From NCBI GenBank assembly GCA_033439795.1, contig JAUTDP010000002.1, positions 2,728,001 through 2,792,000 on the forward strand: a DNA stretch of 64,000 bases, written 5' to 3'. Position 1 is the first letter of the stretch, and each line of letters begins with the position of its first letter. Below are positions 11,518-23,113 of the stretch, one piece after another. Both the position numbers and the translations under genes were made by a program. Origin of the DNA: Sordaria brevicollis (Eukaryota > Ascomycota > Sordariomycetes > Sordariales > Sordariaceae). The notes beneath the pieces were generated by a model, which saw nothing but the letters and a program-made list of their open reading frames with translations, did not search any database and was not told the DNA's origin.

Positions 11518-13209
11518 ATGACGCCCAAAACAAGAGCGAAACGCTCTTCTACCCCTCAGACCAGGACCGAGGTCACCAAACCCTTTGCTACCCCTCGCAG
11601 CACTCCAACGGCCAAGAAGACCACCAAGAGCGCCTCATCTCCCAACACCGCCATCGCCATGATCGCGCCCAAGAGGAAACCCATCAGGCATCACGCCTGC
11701 CGGCTCCATCCTCCTTGCCGAAAAGGTCACGGCGGCCCAGCGAGAACCATCTTGCCTATTGGGAAGTACTTCTTTTCTGAGGAAGCACTCATCCATGATT
11801 TGGCAGCTCTGAAGCGGGGCGCCGTCTACCATGGCGAGGCAGAGTTCTTTAAGAGAGTCAAGGCATGGTACAAAGCAGAGGTTGATCGACTGATGCATAG
11901 GAAGCAAGTTGACGATGAGGTGAGTTTGACTTGAAAATGTGGTGTGGACGGTACCTGGGAAATGAATATTACTGACGTTAATTGGCAACAGATAAAGAAG
12001 GACAGTGATGGGAAGAAACTTGATGAACTCATGATCAGGCCTTCACTGGCCATCACCAAATCAGCAACAACCACAGTTATCGCTTCGCAAGACATCGACT
12101 CATCTGCATCCTCGCCGACTTCTGAAACCTCAAGGAATAGCGTCTCGTCGGAATCCGAATACTCTGACTTCGAGGACGACCATCTTAAGAAGATCAAAAC
12201 CTTGAGGGCTACGACCCCAATCCGCAAGAACGCCGGATTGATCCAAACCCCATCCCCAACACCGGCACGTGTACAGCCCTCGAGAGCTGCAAAGCGTAAA
12301 GCGGACACTCCGGCGCTACCACCGACACCGGCCAAAACTCCTAGTCCCAAACGCCGTAAGGTCACACTACTTATCAAATCATCAAACCCTGAACCGAAGA
12401 CAGAGCAACCTGAAGTGATCCAGGAGACGAAAGGCGATTACACCCTCTCCCAACTTGACTTTGAGGAACACCAACCGGACTACTCCGACCGTGGCCCAAT
12501 GGCCGACGGGCTCGACGTAGCCAACTTCATGATCAACCTCGAAAAAGCCGTCGACAACGCCGTCAGTGAGCTGGTAGCCTCTCGCCTAGGCAACGGTGTG
12601 CTGTCTCTGTCATCGCCAAGAACGAGCAAGCAAGGGATTAGAGCGAGGTGGAGGAGGGTGCAGAGTATTAGCTACCCTAGGGGCCACCTAAGTGGAATTG
12701 CCGTGCATGAGAGTAAGGACAAGAAGGAGGAGGAAGCCGAGGTGTTCGAACCAGCTGGTGACGCGGTGCCAGGCGAAGATTGGCGGCCGCTGAAGCCTCC
12801 ACTTTCTCCCATTGAGAAACCGAAGAAGGGGATGAATAAGAAAGGGCTGGAACTTCGTCTCGTGTCAAGGGAAGGCACGCCGGCTCCAGAAGCTGAAATG
12901 CAAATCAGTCCGACGCTGGGGAGATGGCAGCTGGCTGATAGAAGAGGAAGCGTTTCTCTTGTTGGACGTGGTAGAAATGAGCCCCTGAAGGCTGGAAATG
13001 GGATGGCTCTGAAGGTTGAAGTTGACTCGGACGATCTTGCGGTGAAGAAAGAAGCAGGACATGGACTTGGTTTGATGGAATCGCCCATCGAGGAATCGAA
13101 TAGGAAATCGGTGCAGGTTTCTGGATTGAGATTCGACGTCGAGCTGTGTTCGCTTGAAGTCGGACAGGATGGCGAGGGCAGAAAGCAGGTATGCTTCCAT
13201 ATGCTTTGA
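11518..13209 (+). CDS. Hypothetical protein, basic N terminus, probably nuclear
   Basis: Two exons, 11518-11919 and 11992-13209, give about 539 residues. The intron has a GTGAGT donor, a CTGAC branch and a CAACAG acceptor, phase 0. The first 60 residues are rich in Lys, Arg, Thr, Ser and Pro, with a second basic stretch (SPKRRK) near residue 265. The segment around GKYFFSEEALIHDLAALKRG is the most ordered-looking part of exon 1. The rest is acidic and low complexity. No catalytic motif is visible, and I do not recognise the family. A possible extra donor GTATGC at 13189 would extend the protein into the convergent gene, but the simple stop at 13207-13209 is more likely. Confidence 0.7.
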
Positions 13210-13251
13210 AGCCGAGGAACAACCGCACTTCCAGTCTCCAAGTTGGACCAA

Positions 13252-13932
13252 TTATTTGCCGCTCTTGCTAGATCCAACAAGGAGCATTGCGATTCCGAGC
13301 GGTATGGGTAGCGGGAAAGGCAATGGGTTTGCAGGACTGGCCATCATGGCGATCGAATAGGTCTGGTTCATCTGTGTCTTGGTCGCAGCTTCATCGGGGC
13401 GTGGAGGCTTGTTGCTCGGACTTGGGCCAGACTGGGGAGATGACCTGTTGTTTGTTGCTCGATTATTTGCTGAAGGTCTCCGAGGGTTCGATCTTGTGTT
13501 GTTATTTGGGGACGGTCTCTGATCCGAAGGCCGACGCGGTGCTGGTCTGGTGTCTGGAGTTGTCCTCTGATTCTGATCCGAGGGTCGTCGTGGAGCTGGT
13601 CTAGCGTCTGAGGGCCTTCCTTGAGCAGAGAAGGAGGCAGATCTGTTGAAGGACTGCGGTGTTCGTTGCTGCGGTGTTGCCTGAACTCTTGGATCGGTTC
13701 TTTGATCATCTCGACGACGCTCTGGCGTTCTCGTCTGTTGCTGCTGGCTAGGGCGTCGCCCGGTATCTCGTGGATCTGTCCTCCAATCATCTCGGTGCTC
13801 TGGTGTTGACTGTTGATACTGACTGGGACGTCGTCCGCCGTTGCGGGATGGTGTTCGAGGGAAGGGTTGGGCGCCACTGCTACTTCCAGGACGTGGACAG
13901 GTTGAATTTGATCTGCGTGGTGCTGAAGACAT
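13252..13932 (-). CDS. Low-complexity Arg/Pro/Ser/Gln-rich small protein (hypothetical)
   Basis: A single open frame of 226 residues starts at the ATG at 13932. It contains repeated units such as RPAPRRPSDQ and TPERRRDDQRTDP, then ends with a short hydrophobic stretch (PLPFPLPIPLGIAMLLVG) before the stop. A TATATAA element sits about 106 bp upstream on the same strand, which is the main reason to believe it is transcribed. The opposite strand is partly open as well, so composition alone could explain the length. No function can be given. Its 3' end faces the 3' end of the gene ending at 13209, 42 bases away. Confidence 0.45.
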   Translation of the reverse strand: MSSAPRRSNSTCPRPGSSSGAQPFPRTPSRNGGRRPSQYQQSTPEHRDDWRTDPRDTGRRPSQQQQTRTPERRRDDQRTDPRVQATPQQRTPQSFNRSASFSAQGRPSDARPAPRRPSDQNQRTTPDTRPAPRRPSDQRPSPNNNTRSNPRRPSANNRATNNRSSPQSGPSPSNKPPRPDEAATKTQMNQTYSIAMMASPANPLPFPLPIPLGIAMLLVGSSKSGK

Positions 13933-14037
13933 GGCAGCGTATAATTGCTTCTTGATCAAGGTTGTTTTGCTTGCTTGCTTGGAGATATGACAGTAGGTCG
14001 ACGACTCAGTCCAACCACCCTGCAGAACAACCTCAGG

Positions 14038-14044
14038 TTATATA
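14038..14044 (-). promoter_or_regulatory. TATA box for the 13252-13932 ORF
   Basis: TATATAA on the minus strand about 106 bp before the ATG at 13932. Confidence 0.45.
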
Positions 14045-15533
14045 TGAAAGTAGGTAATAGCTGAGTCGTAACGTTGTTGCCGCTTAAGAAACGGGCATGA
14101 GTCGATAGTGACGAAGCGGAACTCGGAGTGTTTCAAGTCGCTGAGCTCGGCCTAGAAACGTACGATAGGAGGGATCAGCTTCCAAGCAACCCGAAAACCT
14201 ACCGGTAGCCTAGGATCAATTATCAGCCGTTTTTCTCAACGCTTAGACGGAGTTTCAAACGAGTGTCATTGATGAAATCGTGATGCCATATCAGAGGCCG
14301 AGGTTCGCTAACCCAGCAACCGCCTCATGCTGCCTCTCGCGAAGCTCGCTACCAGCCGGAAGTTTATCGTGTCACACTCATGATCTGAAATCCAATAAAG
14401 TTCGCAAAGTGCACTTGCAGTCGATACCGGCATGGTATTTGTGACTCTATGAGAGACTCGCAGCTTGTTGTTGCTGGCGACGGGCCACGCCGATCGTGTT
14501 TCGTGGCCGAAGGGAAAATTGCCTCCTGGTAATAGTATTGAAGGAGACAAGGCAAGCGCAGAATGTTCTTCATATGGAATGATAAAGTGAAAGCATTGGA
14601 GATGGGAACTTTCATTGATCAGATAGAAATCTGAAGAAGCGATGTTGGACTTGAGAGTGAGAATGAAATGTCGTGATGAATGAACACGCGCCAGGCACAA
14701 GTTACGTTATCTTATCGGCGCTGCCCGTGCACGCTTCTGCTTTGCGAGGACTTGGCCTATGTAGCCTCTGTTAAGGACGTAACGCTGATATGGCACTGAT
14801 TCTGCAAAGTCCAATAATATGCTAACAAGACTACGCCTGCTTAGTATCGGCCATTCGCGATAGTGAAGTTGTTGCATCCTCGGTACAAGGTGTCAGCAAC
14901 ATCGTCATCATCAAGACTCGGGGGCAACGAGCTTCAATCTCAAGCCCCAGGTCATGCGCATCATTTCTATTCCGTGATAGCCTAGCCGTAGGACAAAGTC
15001 AATTGTATTCAAAGATCGTGAACGGCACAAATATCGCAAGTCGGAATCCTCCACTGCACTAACACACAGCGCCAAGAAGCTGTACAAGTCCCCCCGTAAA
15101 CTTTTGCCTTTCTCGTCATCAATATGGCACTCAACTATCCGAATAAGCGATAGAAGACCCTTTGGAAGCTGTGATCTGCAGGGCCCGAGACATCACATGA
15201 ACAAATCACAACGGGAAATCCCACAATCACTATCGTCATCGTATTACCTTTTCAAAGCGAGCGTATTTCGCCGTTCGCCGCCTGGGCTGGGCGGTGTTGC
15301 CGTGTGGTTGCCAAGACTTTCAAGTGAATGGCCCAGAACGCCGCACAAAAGACGCAGCCCAGCAAACACGCTCGGGCCTTTGGTGCCTTGCAACTGCAGC
15401 CGGCACAAATATCGCAACTGCAACCCGCCCCCGCATTCCCCGATAGAGCTTGGATCGTCGCTAAACGTCTGCCAGGTGGAAGGTAAAAGAGACCTGGAGT
15501 CACAGTTCCGAACGGTATGTAACGGCAAGAAAG

Positions 15534-15541
15534 TATTTAAA
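15534..15541 (+). promoter_or_regulatory. TATA-like box of metallothionein gene
   Basis: TATTTAAA about 150 bp upstream of the ATG at 15685. I did not find an unambiguous yeast Ace1-type copper site in the upstream 400 bp. Confidence 0.5.
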
Positions 15542-15684
15542 GGCTCGGGACCCTCAGAAGCATTTTGGTTTTTGATCTCTCTTCATCATCATCGACGAAC
15601 ATCAAGACATCTCATCAGTCTTTTCATCACAATCAAACCAAACACAACTCAAACACCACCAACCAACCACACACAACTATCACA

Positions 15685-15841
15685 ATGGGTGACTGCGGCT
15701 GCTCCGGTTCTTCTTCTTGCAACTGCGGCTCTGGCTGTAAGTTTTTCATTCATCCACGCAAGCATTGCGCTTCGCATCACAACATGTTTTGCTGACATGC
15801 GAATGCTTCCAGGCTCTTGCTCCAACTGCGGCAACAAGTAA
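15685..15841 (+). CDS. cmt: Copper metallothionein
   Basis: Exons 15685-15736 and 15813-15841 encode 26 residues. The 76-bp intron has a GTAAGT donor, CTGAC branch site and CCAG acceptor, splitting a Cys codon after its first base. The product starts MGDCGCSGSSSCNCGSG and ends SCSNCGNK. It has seven cysteines in C-x-C and C-x2-C spacing, no aromatic residues, and otherwise mainly Gly, Ser and Asn. This is the N. crassa copper metallothionein, which binds Cu(I) in thiolate clusters and is induced by copper. From memory the N. crassa protein has Ala where this one has the first Ser of SSS, and Ser where this one has the last Asn; all cysteines are kept. The gene is far below usual ORF-length limits, so it is easy to miss. 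Confidence 0.95.
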
Positions 15842-16242
15842 ATTGTCCGCCGCCCTTGCTTAAAGCAAACCACGGAACCCCTCAGCGACCATGATCTATC
15901 TACCTTTGAATCGCTAGCAACAGTGGCAGCGTGAGGTTGAAACACACTTTCGGCTGTCATCACCTATCGACACACCACTTCACGACGTACTTTGCCTGAC
16001 GGACAACGGAACGGCGACGGCAACGAGGGATGGTCTAGGGGAAAAGATGGAAGCTTTGGGGTCCGAATTCTGGGGGTTTTGTTCCTAGCCACGACGCTCA
16101 TTGGCAACTTTCCCCTTTTTGAGAGATATGGATCAGACTAAACAATACATGTCATTCCCTCTTAAAACTCCGTGCCAATCAGTTTTACCCATAATCATGA
16201 ACGCCGTGCCTCTATTAACATTGGACATTCGAAATACCATCA
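15842..16242. other. Convergent intergenic region
   Basis: It holds the metallothionein 3' untranslated region and the 3' region of the minus-strand gene ending at 16243. No further feature is visible. Confidence 0.5.
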
Positions 16243-18626
16243 TCACACCTTGGTCTCCGGAATCACAACCTCAATCCTCTCCAACATCTTCCTCTCAACC
16301 ACCTCTTCAAACCCGCTCCCCATCATATTCACAACCACCATCACATCCGGCGGCTCCGGAACCTCCTTTTCCACAAGTCTCGTCAGCGCCGCCGAATCCC
16401 ACGCCTTATCGGTATCACTAGCCACCTCGCCCGTCGTCTTGGCCTGCGCAATCACCCCCTTCACATCCCTTCCATGCCGTACCTGCCCGCCCGTCAATTG
16501 CTGAGGGGTGATGAGTGTTTCGTCCATCAAGCTCTGCCAACGCGAGAGGAACATGCCGGGGCCGCACATGCTTGCCTTTTTGTTGCTGCTGTTATTGTGA
16601 CTGTTGCGCCGGCTGGGATTTCGGGAGGCGAAGGGGGAGCTGGCGGCTGACAGGGAAAACTTGGTTTCTTTTCGGGGTTCTGCTAACAAGGCGGGGGATG
16701 GTGTGAGGTTCAGGTCGTCGAGGATGTGTTGCATTCGCTTCAGGGAAAGGTCTTCGAGGGAAGAGAGGTAGGCGGCGTGGGCGTCGGCTGCTGCGAGGAC
16801 TTGGGGTTTGATTTGGGGAGGGAGGGACGTGAAGAGGGATTGGATGTCCGCGCTCAAACTACCGGCTGCTCCTTTGCGGAGTTTTGTGTCGAGTGTCTGG
16901 CCGTTGGTGCCGTTTGATGACGGTACTGGCTCCTCTGGCTGCGGCTGTCGGAATTGAACCAGTGTCTTCTTGCAGTACTCGAGGAACTCGTCCTTGATCT
17001 CAGGACAGTTCTTGGCGACTTGATGGACAAAGTTGTAGACGGATTGTCGGTGTCTCTTGATCAAACCGACATAATCTTCGATGGAAGGTGCTCGAGTCTC
17101 TTGTGTTGTGTTGGCTGATAACGTGCCAGAGATGGTCACTGGAGACCCCCTTGGCTTGGTTGTCTCGATAAGGTCGGTTAAGAAGCTTTCGGCGGCGGAA
17201 ACGTGCTCGCGAAGGTCAATGTTCTGATGAACAGCCCGTATCATGGGCTCGAAACTACCGATGAAGTCTCGTACGGCTTGGGTGAAGAGATCTGGGCTTG
17301 TCTTGCAGAGGATCCTGACGATTTCTTCTCGGTCTCGAATGGCAAGCAGGGTTGAGAGGTATTCGAGGCATTGCTCGTGTTGTTCCTTAGACAAGGACTT
17401 CATAAGCCCACGCCGAGATTCGTTGAAGATGGTAGCAACAATGGGCTCGGACCGTTTGATGCTGCTGTCCCTGATTTTCGAGTGCTCGTCCCTTGACTTG
17501 GCAACATACTCCTTCAGGACTGCTATATGATCCTTGGATGGGCCGCCCTTAGCCTTCTCTAACCGTTCGGCCGTCTTTCTGAACTCTGCTATGTCCCAGG
17601 AAAGTATCATCGAAATAATTCTACGTTTCTTAGTAAAGGAACTACATCCAGGAGAAAGCCATAGGTGCTCACCTCTGCAAAAGATTCATGCCGTCATCGG
17701 CATTTTGCGTCAAACCGAGCCAGTTAGTGAGCCCTCCAATACTCACTTTGGCTAATAGAAGCCTCGTGATACCACTGATCATGCTGGCGGCATTTCCAAT
17801 CCGGAGAGTCTGTTTGATGGCCGAATATGGTACCATCTTGTGTACGCTCGAGACCATCTGTAGGAGATACGACCCCTCAGGCGAGAGAACGAATACATGA
17901 TGCATGAAGGTCGCAAGACTGAAGAAAAGTCAGTTCCAGGTCTCGAGAGTACGAACAGAACGGGAAAACATACTGAATAATGATGTAGTCCACAGCAGCC
18001 TGCACGGCAAGTGAGTGCCCTTCGATATCGGGTTTCTCGGCTATGCGATTGAACAGCTCTTCAACAAGGTTTCCATAGACGAGCTCATGCAGTACGTCTT
18101 CCCAGGCGCGCACAAGATCTTGTGCTTTTGCCCTGTCATAGTGGCCGTTCAGGTCCCTCGTCGAACCCTTGGCCAGACCACCGATAAGACCCCTGGTGAC
18201 AGACTCATGAATGACCGAGGCAGCAGTGGCCAGGGTTTTCCTACTACCCAATGACCCTTTGTCATAGCTCTCGGACAGATTCGCTTCGCCAAATTTGGTC
18301 AGAATTCCTTGGAACTTTAGTGGCCAGAACCCATCTGGAAGATCGCGGACTCCTGGTACGGGAAGGACGATGGCGCGCAGCACAGCTGCCATGAGCGGAA
18401 CTGAAGACTCCTTCTTGATGACAGGTTCTGAGCCGTCCTTGATCGATGACGCGAAAGGGTAGCCATAGGTGAAAATGGTATTGGGGTTCTTGAAGCATTC
18501 GACCTCGGAGTAAGTCCCGTAGTGCGTGAGAATGTCAAACAAGGCATGTAGTTGAGGTGCCGTAAGCGTGCCTGGAACGGCGGAGGCAGATGGTTGGGAT
18601 ATATCGAAATCCTTTGGTTGTGTCAT
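16243..18626 (-). CDS. PX-associated / DUF3818 domain protein without a PX domain
   Basis: Three exons on the minus strand, 18626-17974, 17918-17673 and 17620-16243, give 758 residues. Introns of 55 and 52 bp (GTATGT...TTCAG; GTGAGC...TACTAAG...GTAG) keep frame and join FMHHVFVLSPEG to the preceding helix. The N-terminal third (LTAPQLHALFDILTHYGTYS, YGYPF, DGFWPLKFQ, ESYDKGSLGSRKTLATAAS) resembles the PX-associated domain of fungal PX proteins. The C-terminal part (KKASMCGPGMFLSRWQSLMD, then VRHGRDVKG) resembles DUF3818, the other partner domain. I see no PX phosphoinositide-binding motif between them. The yeast relative of such proteins, YPR097W, does have PX. A role in membrane-lipid binding or trafficking is inferred only. 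Confidence 0.7.
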
Positions 18627-20642
18627 CGTTGAACGAATGAAGGCAATCCGTTTGATCCTAAATAACCCTATTACGTAGGTGGAAAAGAATGTTCCTCGGA
18701 TAATGGCGTCTTGCGCTCTTGAAGGTCTGGGCTTCCACAATCTTTGGATGGGCGTTCGGACGGCTGTGCAAGGATGAGCTGGTCGGGTCTTGTCGTGGGG
18801 TATCTTGAGAGTATTTTGAGGTTGCCTTGGCGCAAACTTGACCGAAAGACTGAACGAGAAAAAAGAGCAAAATAAACACAAGAAGAATGAACAGGATGTA
18901 AGGAGTTTGTAGGAAGATACAACGTAGATGAGGAATCGTAAGGGGACGGTGACATGGAAACTCTGGTCGGGGTCGAGGTTGGTGTTGAGTCCGGCTCCAT
19001 GATGGTTGCCCCGTGACGGCGCCGTAACGGGTACCTGGGGGAAGTCGGGACTAGGCTTGATCCATTACCGTGACGTCAGATATTGTACACCGCATTCTGT
19101 GGCTCAATATCGCAAACATTTGCTGATGATTCTAAGCGCCCGAACTTCAGGTCATGTTAGATCAACTAACCATCAATTCAGCCGCTTCACCTTCACGACA
19201 ACCTCCCAAACCAGGAGGATTGCCCTGGCGGCAAGCCTTGTGTGCCTGGCTCGAATCTGAGGAACGGCCACTGTATGCAGGTTTGTCACATGCGTTTCTT
19301 GGCTTCAAGACCCCCGGCCGTTCTCATTCTGAGAGGCGTTGCTAATTGGAAAAAGTTTGGAAGAGAGAAATCTTCAGTGAGTTGGTTGAAGGAACGACTA
19401 AAGTCAATGACGAGACGGAGACAGTTCGCAGGTACACAGCAGCTGCCTGGAACCCTGGGTTTCCATTTTGAAATGGAGAGTCCGGTCAAAGTTCAGCGGA
19501 CCACATTTCAGGGTCTCGGGTCTCAAGTTCCATGAATGTGGTCCAAGCGTTAGGTTCCTCCGCGACAGACCGATAAGGATCAAGATTGTCTACACACAAA
19601 ACCCTAACCCTTCGATCTGTATCTCGGGACGTTTGTCCCGACGATGTCCCTTCCTTCTGTCCATGTTTGCTCTCAACGACATGCCAAAATGGCATGAGTA
19701 TCAAAGCATGGGAAGGAGCCTTGGACGACCATTGCCAATTCTAACCTCTCCAAATCTTATGTTCTCATGCTTTTCTTTCCTTTTTTCTCTTGTGAGGAAC
19801 CTCAAAACAAATTCCTGTGATCTTCTCTTTCAACTTCATCATTAGTTTCTTTTTTCCCACCCACAGCTCATTTTTCACATTATGTTACATTTGCCCCCGC
19901 CTTGGTCCTCTGTCCTCGAGATCCTGATGTCTCTGGCTTATTCGCGAGCGCCTTGTTATGAGGCTCTTGAAGCTGAAGGCTGGATCTCCCCTGTCAGAGA
20001 CCTTGCCAAGCACAAGGACGACCATATGTGCACACAGCATGCTGTTGGCCTACATTAACCTCCAGGAGGCCACGAGCTGGCAAGACTATCGCAGGACCAA
20101 GCCTCCTTCGAAGTTCAGAGCACATGATTTCAGCATCCCGCAGCCGAATCGTACCACACGGGCGCCGGATTAGCTTGCCTTCAACAATATGGTCTCGAAC
20201 TTAACGGAGATAATCGGGAGATTCGAGATCCCCTAAACTTCATCATATTGGTCCCTTCGGCAGCTTGGCGGGCATCATGATCACAACTCCGGCACTGTAC
20301 GCGAGGCGTGTGCTAATGCGCGCTCTGTTTTCCAGGTTATTCGCCCTTTGGGGACGTCATGATAACCCCAGGGGCGACGACGAAAGGAAGTCTTACTCCT
20401 AAACTCATGGATTGGTCATGGTTCAAAGCCCAAGCTGGGTTGGCCAGAGACATCTGGACAAGACAGGATCTATGTGTTGCCTTCTATTCTCACCGGCTTC
20501 TTGTGGCCACCGTCTCAACGCTATCATCTAAGAGGGTACGATATTGATGAGTTATCGTGGCGCTCTCTTGCTGCTGGCACAGCAAGTCGATATTTGAGAA
20601 AAGACAAGAAATTTATCTTTCTGCCTGTTCTTGCATCTCACC
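18627..20642. other. Intergenic region between divergent genes
   Basis: Two kilobases with no supportable gene. It must contain the promoters of the DUF3818 gene (minus) and the multicopper oxidase (plus). Only short, random-looking frames occur. Confidence 0.5.
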
Positions 20643-23113
20643 ATGTTCCCAAGAGGAACTTTGTCCCTTATCTTCATCGCATCCCATTTCCTTGGTTCAG
20701 TTCTCGCCCTCACAGCAGTCCATGATTACAGCTTCATACCAGATCACCACCTCAGGGTCTCCATCCGCAAAGTAAATTTTGGATGCGAAACTCGCGAGAG
20801 CCTCGTCATCAACGGCACATCCCCCGGACCGGCAATACGGTTGCTCCCAGGCGCAAGAACATGGATTCGGGTGTACAATGACTTGCAAGATCAAAATCTT
20901 ACAATGGCAAGTTACCCCCATTGTTCGCAAACTTAACATGGAGTCGCTCTAACCTTTTGACAGCACTGGCATGGCGTGACACAACGTATGGCACCGTTCG
21001 CAGACGGGACACCACAGGCCTCACAATGGCCGATTCCACCGGGACACTTCTTCGATTACGAGGTTCGGACCGAATCGCGCGATGCCGGGACCTACTTCTA
21101 TCACTCGCACGTTGGGATGCAAGCCACCACCTGCTCTGGGCCCTTAATTGTGGACGACTGCGGTTCGTGTCCTTTCGATTACGACGATGAGCGCATCCTG
21201 TACTTCCAAGACTATCACCGCGCGAGCGATCAAAAGATGGTGGAAGATGTCGAACACGTGCCATATAAATGGCCCGGCGAAACAGATGGGATTATAGTCA
21301 ACGGCCGTTCAGTCCCGCGCAAACAGAAACCCACCGACGACGCGATTGCAGAAAGGGGGGTATTTGGTGGAGGACACGCCAGCAGCCCTGAAGGACATCC
21401 CAGTCCTGGAGCGAAGCAGATCAAAAATGAGAAAGGTTGCACGCTGCCTGTCATCGACGTTGAGCCTGGGAAGACCTACCGATTTCGTATCGTTGGTGCC
21501 ACGGGTCTTTCCTTGCTATCGATGGCTGTCGAGGACCATACTGGATTTACAATTATCCAAGCTGACGGCTTGCAGTACATCCATCCTGTTGACACTGCAG
21601 ATTTGCAACTGGGGCCTGGTCAGCGGTTTGACGTATTGTTCAAGACGAAGACGACTGATGAACTTGCGAAAGATGGTAACAGAACAACGTATTATCTCCA
21701 ATACGAAACTCGCAGTCGGCCAAAACAGCTCCGCGGATATGTCGTGATTCGCTACGACTACGATGTTCCAGTTCCAGGCGAGCCAAACGTTGCGCCAGTT
21801 GCCCTTCCTACCGATCCCAACGACTGGCTGGAGTATACCTTTGAGCCTCGTCGTACTGATGTGGTAGCACCCACTGCAGCAGAGGTCACTCGCCGAATTA
21901 CTCTCGAAGTTAACCAAGTGCAAGACAACGTAACAGGACGTGACATTTGGCACATTTCCGGCCTCACCTGGACAGAAGACAGTTACAAGACTCCCCTCCT
22001 GGTCGACATCTACCAACGAGGCTCAGAGGCACTACCCAACTACACCAAGGCAAAGGAAAACAAAGGGTGGGACCCAGAAACCGGATCGTTCCCAATCAAG
22101 ATCGGCGAGGTCATTGAGCTTGTCATCCAGAACACCGGCACCAAGTCTAGAAACACTGGGTTTGTAGAAGCCCACCCGTTCCATGCTCATAGCCAGCATG
22201 TCTTTGACATTGGCGCTGGACCAGGCGTGTACGATGCCGACGCCAACAACAAAAAGATCGAGAAACTTGGATACAAGCCAACCTTGAGGGATACGACTAT
22301 GCTCTACCGTTACGAAGACAAAGTCAGCCCTGGAAAAGCCGCCGGATGGAGAGCTTGGAGGTTGAAGGCTACAGCCCCAGGAGTGTGGATGATACACTGT
22401 CATATCCTGGCGCACATGGGGATGGGTAGGTACATCGCATGCACTCCATGAATCGCCTCAGTACATCAGTACATTTGCTAACAGAATCTTCTGGGTTAGG
22501 TATGCAAGCCATCTTCGTGGTAGGTGACGCCTCCGACATCATGAATATAGCCCCGGAAGACGTTGCTGGATACCTCGAGTACGGTGGAAGTGTGTATGGC
22601 AACTCGACGTTTGCACCTAGCCCGAACGAATTCTTCTCGGATGCCACAGATGAATGCGGCGCGTATTATACATCCAGCGGGGATGATGAGAAGCAGTGGT
22701 CCAGTACTACGAACTCAACGTCGAGCTACAACGAGTCTACCTCCGAAGACTCCAAGTCAACTTCGAGTTACGGGTCAAGTTCACAAGATGAAGCGGAGAC
22801 TGACGACGACTCGACTACCGTCTGTCCGAACTCTACATCTAGCAGGAATCCTAGATCACTCGCTAGCGCGGAGTCGGAACAGGACACGGAGAAAAATGAC
22901 TCCTCGGCAGCCAAAGATAACTCGGTAACAGCAAGTAGCCCCACGGCAGATGAGGACGCGGAGCAAAATATCAGCCCCGAGTCGGAAGAAGTTCTCGAAT
23001 ACAATGATGTTCAGGTTCCCTCCGCGCCAATCGCAATCCCAAAGCCGGTCTACAGACACAGACACCAGAGAGGCCGTCCAGACCACTCAGGCTACCATAG
23101 CCATCGAGGCTAG
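20643..23113 (+). CDS. Secreted multicopper oxidase (ascorbate oxidase/laccase-like)
   Basis: Exons 20643-20906, 20964-22425 and 22500-23113 encode 779 residues. The first intron has a GC donor (GCAAGT), a CTAAC branch and an ACAG acceptor; only this choice yields the copper motif across the junction. The N terminus is a signal peptide (TLSLIFIASHFLGSVLA). All four copper-ligand motifs are present: HWHG at residues 89-92, HSH at 135-137, HPFHAH at 492-497 and HCHILAH at 566-572. The residue ten after the type-1 Cys (C567) is M577, the axial ligand of ascorbate-oxidase-like and plant enzymes rather than Leu or Phe. So it should couple one-electron oxidation of a phenol, ascorbate-like or metal substrate to reduction of O2 to water, outside the cell. 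The substrate cannot be read from sequence. The last 180 residues are Ser/Glu/Asp-rich, with several N-glycosylation sites and a His-rich end. Confidence 0.9.

Larger units (their letters stand above)
13933..15684. other. Intergenic region; metallothionein promoter at its right end
   Basis: No gene supported. The minus-strand frame at 14308-14700 has no ATG near its 5' end. The right 150 bp hold the metallothionein promoter and leader, with TATTTAAA at 15534-15541 and a C/A-rich leader before the ATG. Confidence 0.5.

Noticed and set aside
13189..13271. Possible third intron in the gene at 11518-13209 (GTATGC donor, GCTAG acceptor)
   Set aside because: It would extend the protein through the convergent ORF with poor composition and no good branch site; the simple stop is preferred.
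14308..14700. 130-residue minus-strand frame
   Set aside because: No ATG near the 5' end, no motif, and no promoter or splice logic.
15104..15841. 245-residue frame covering the metallothionein locus on the same strand
   Set aside because: It reads through the metallothionein promoter and intron in another frame; the spliced 26-residue gene explains the conserved sequence.
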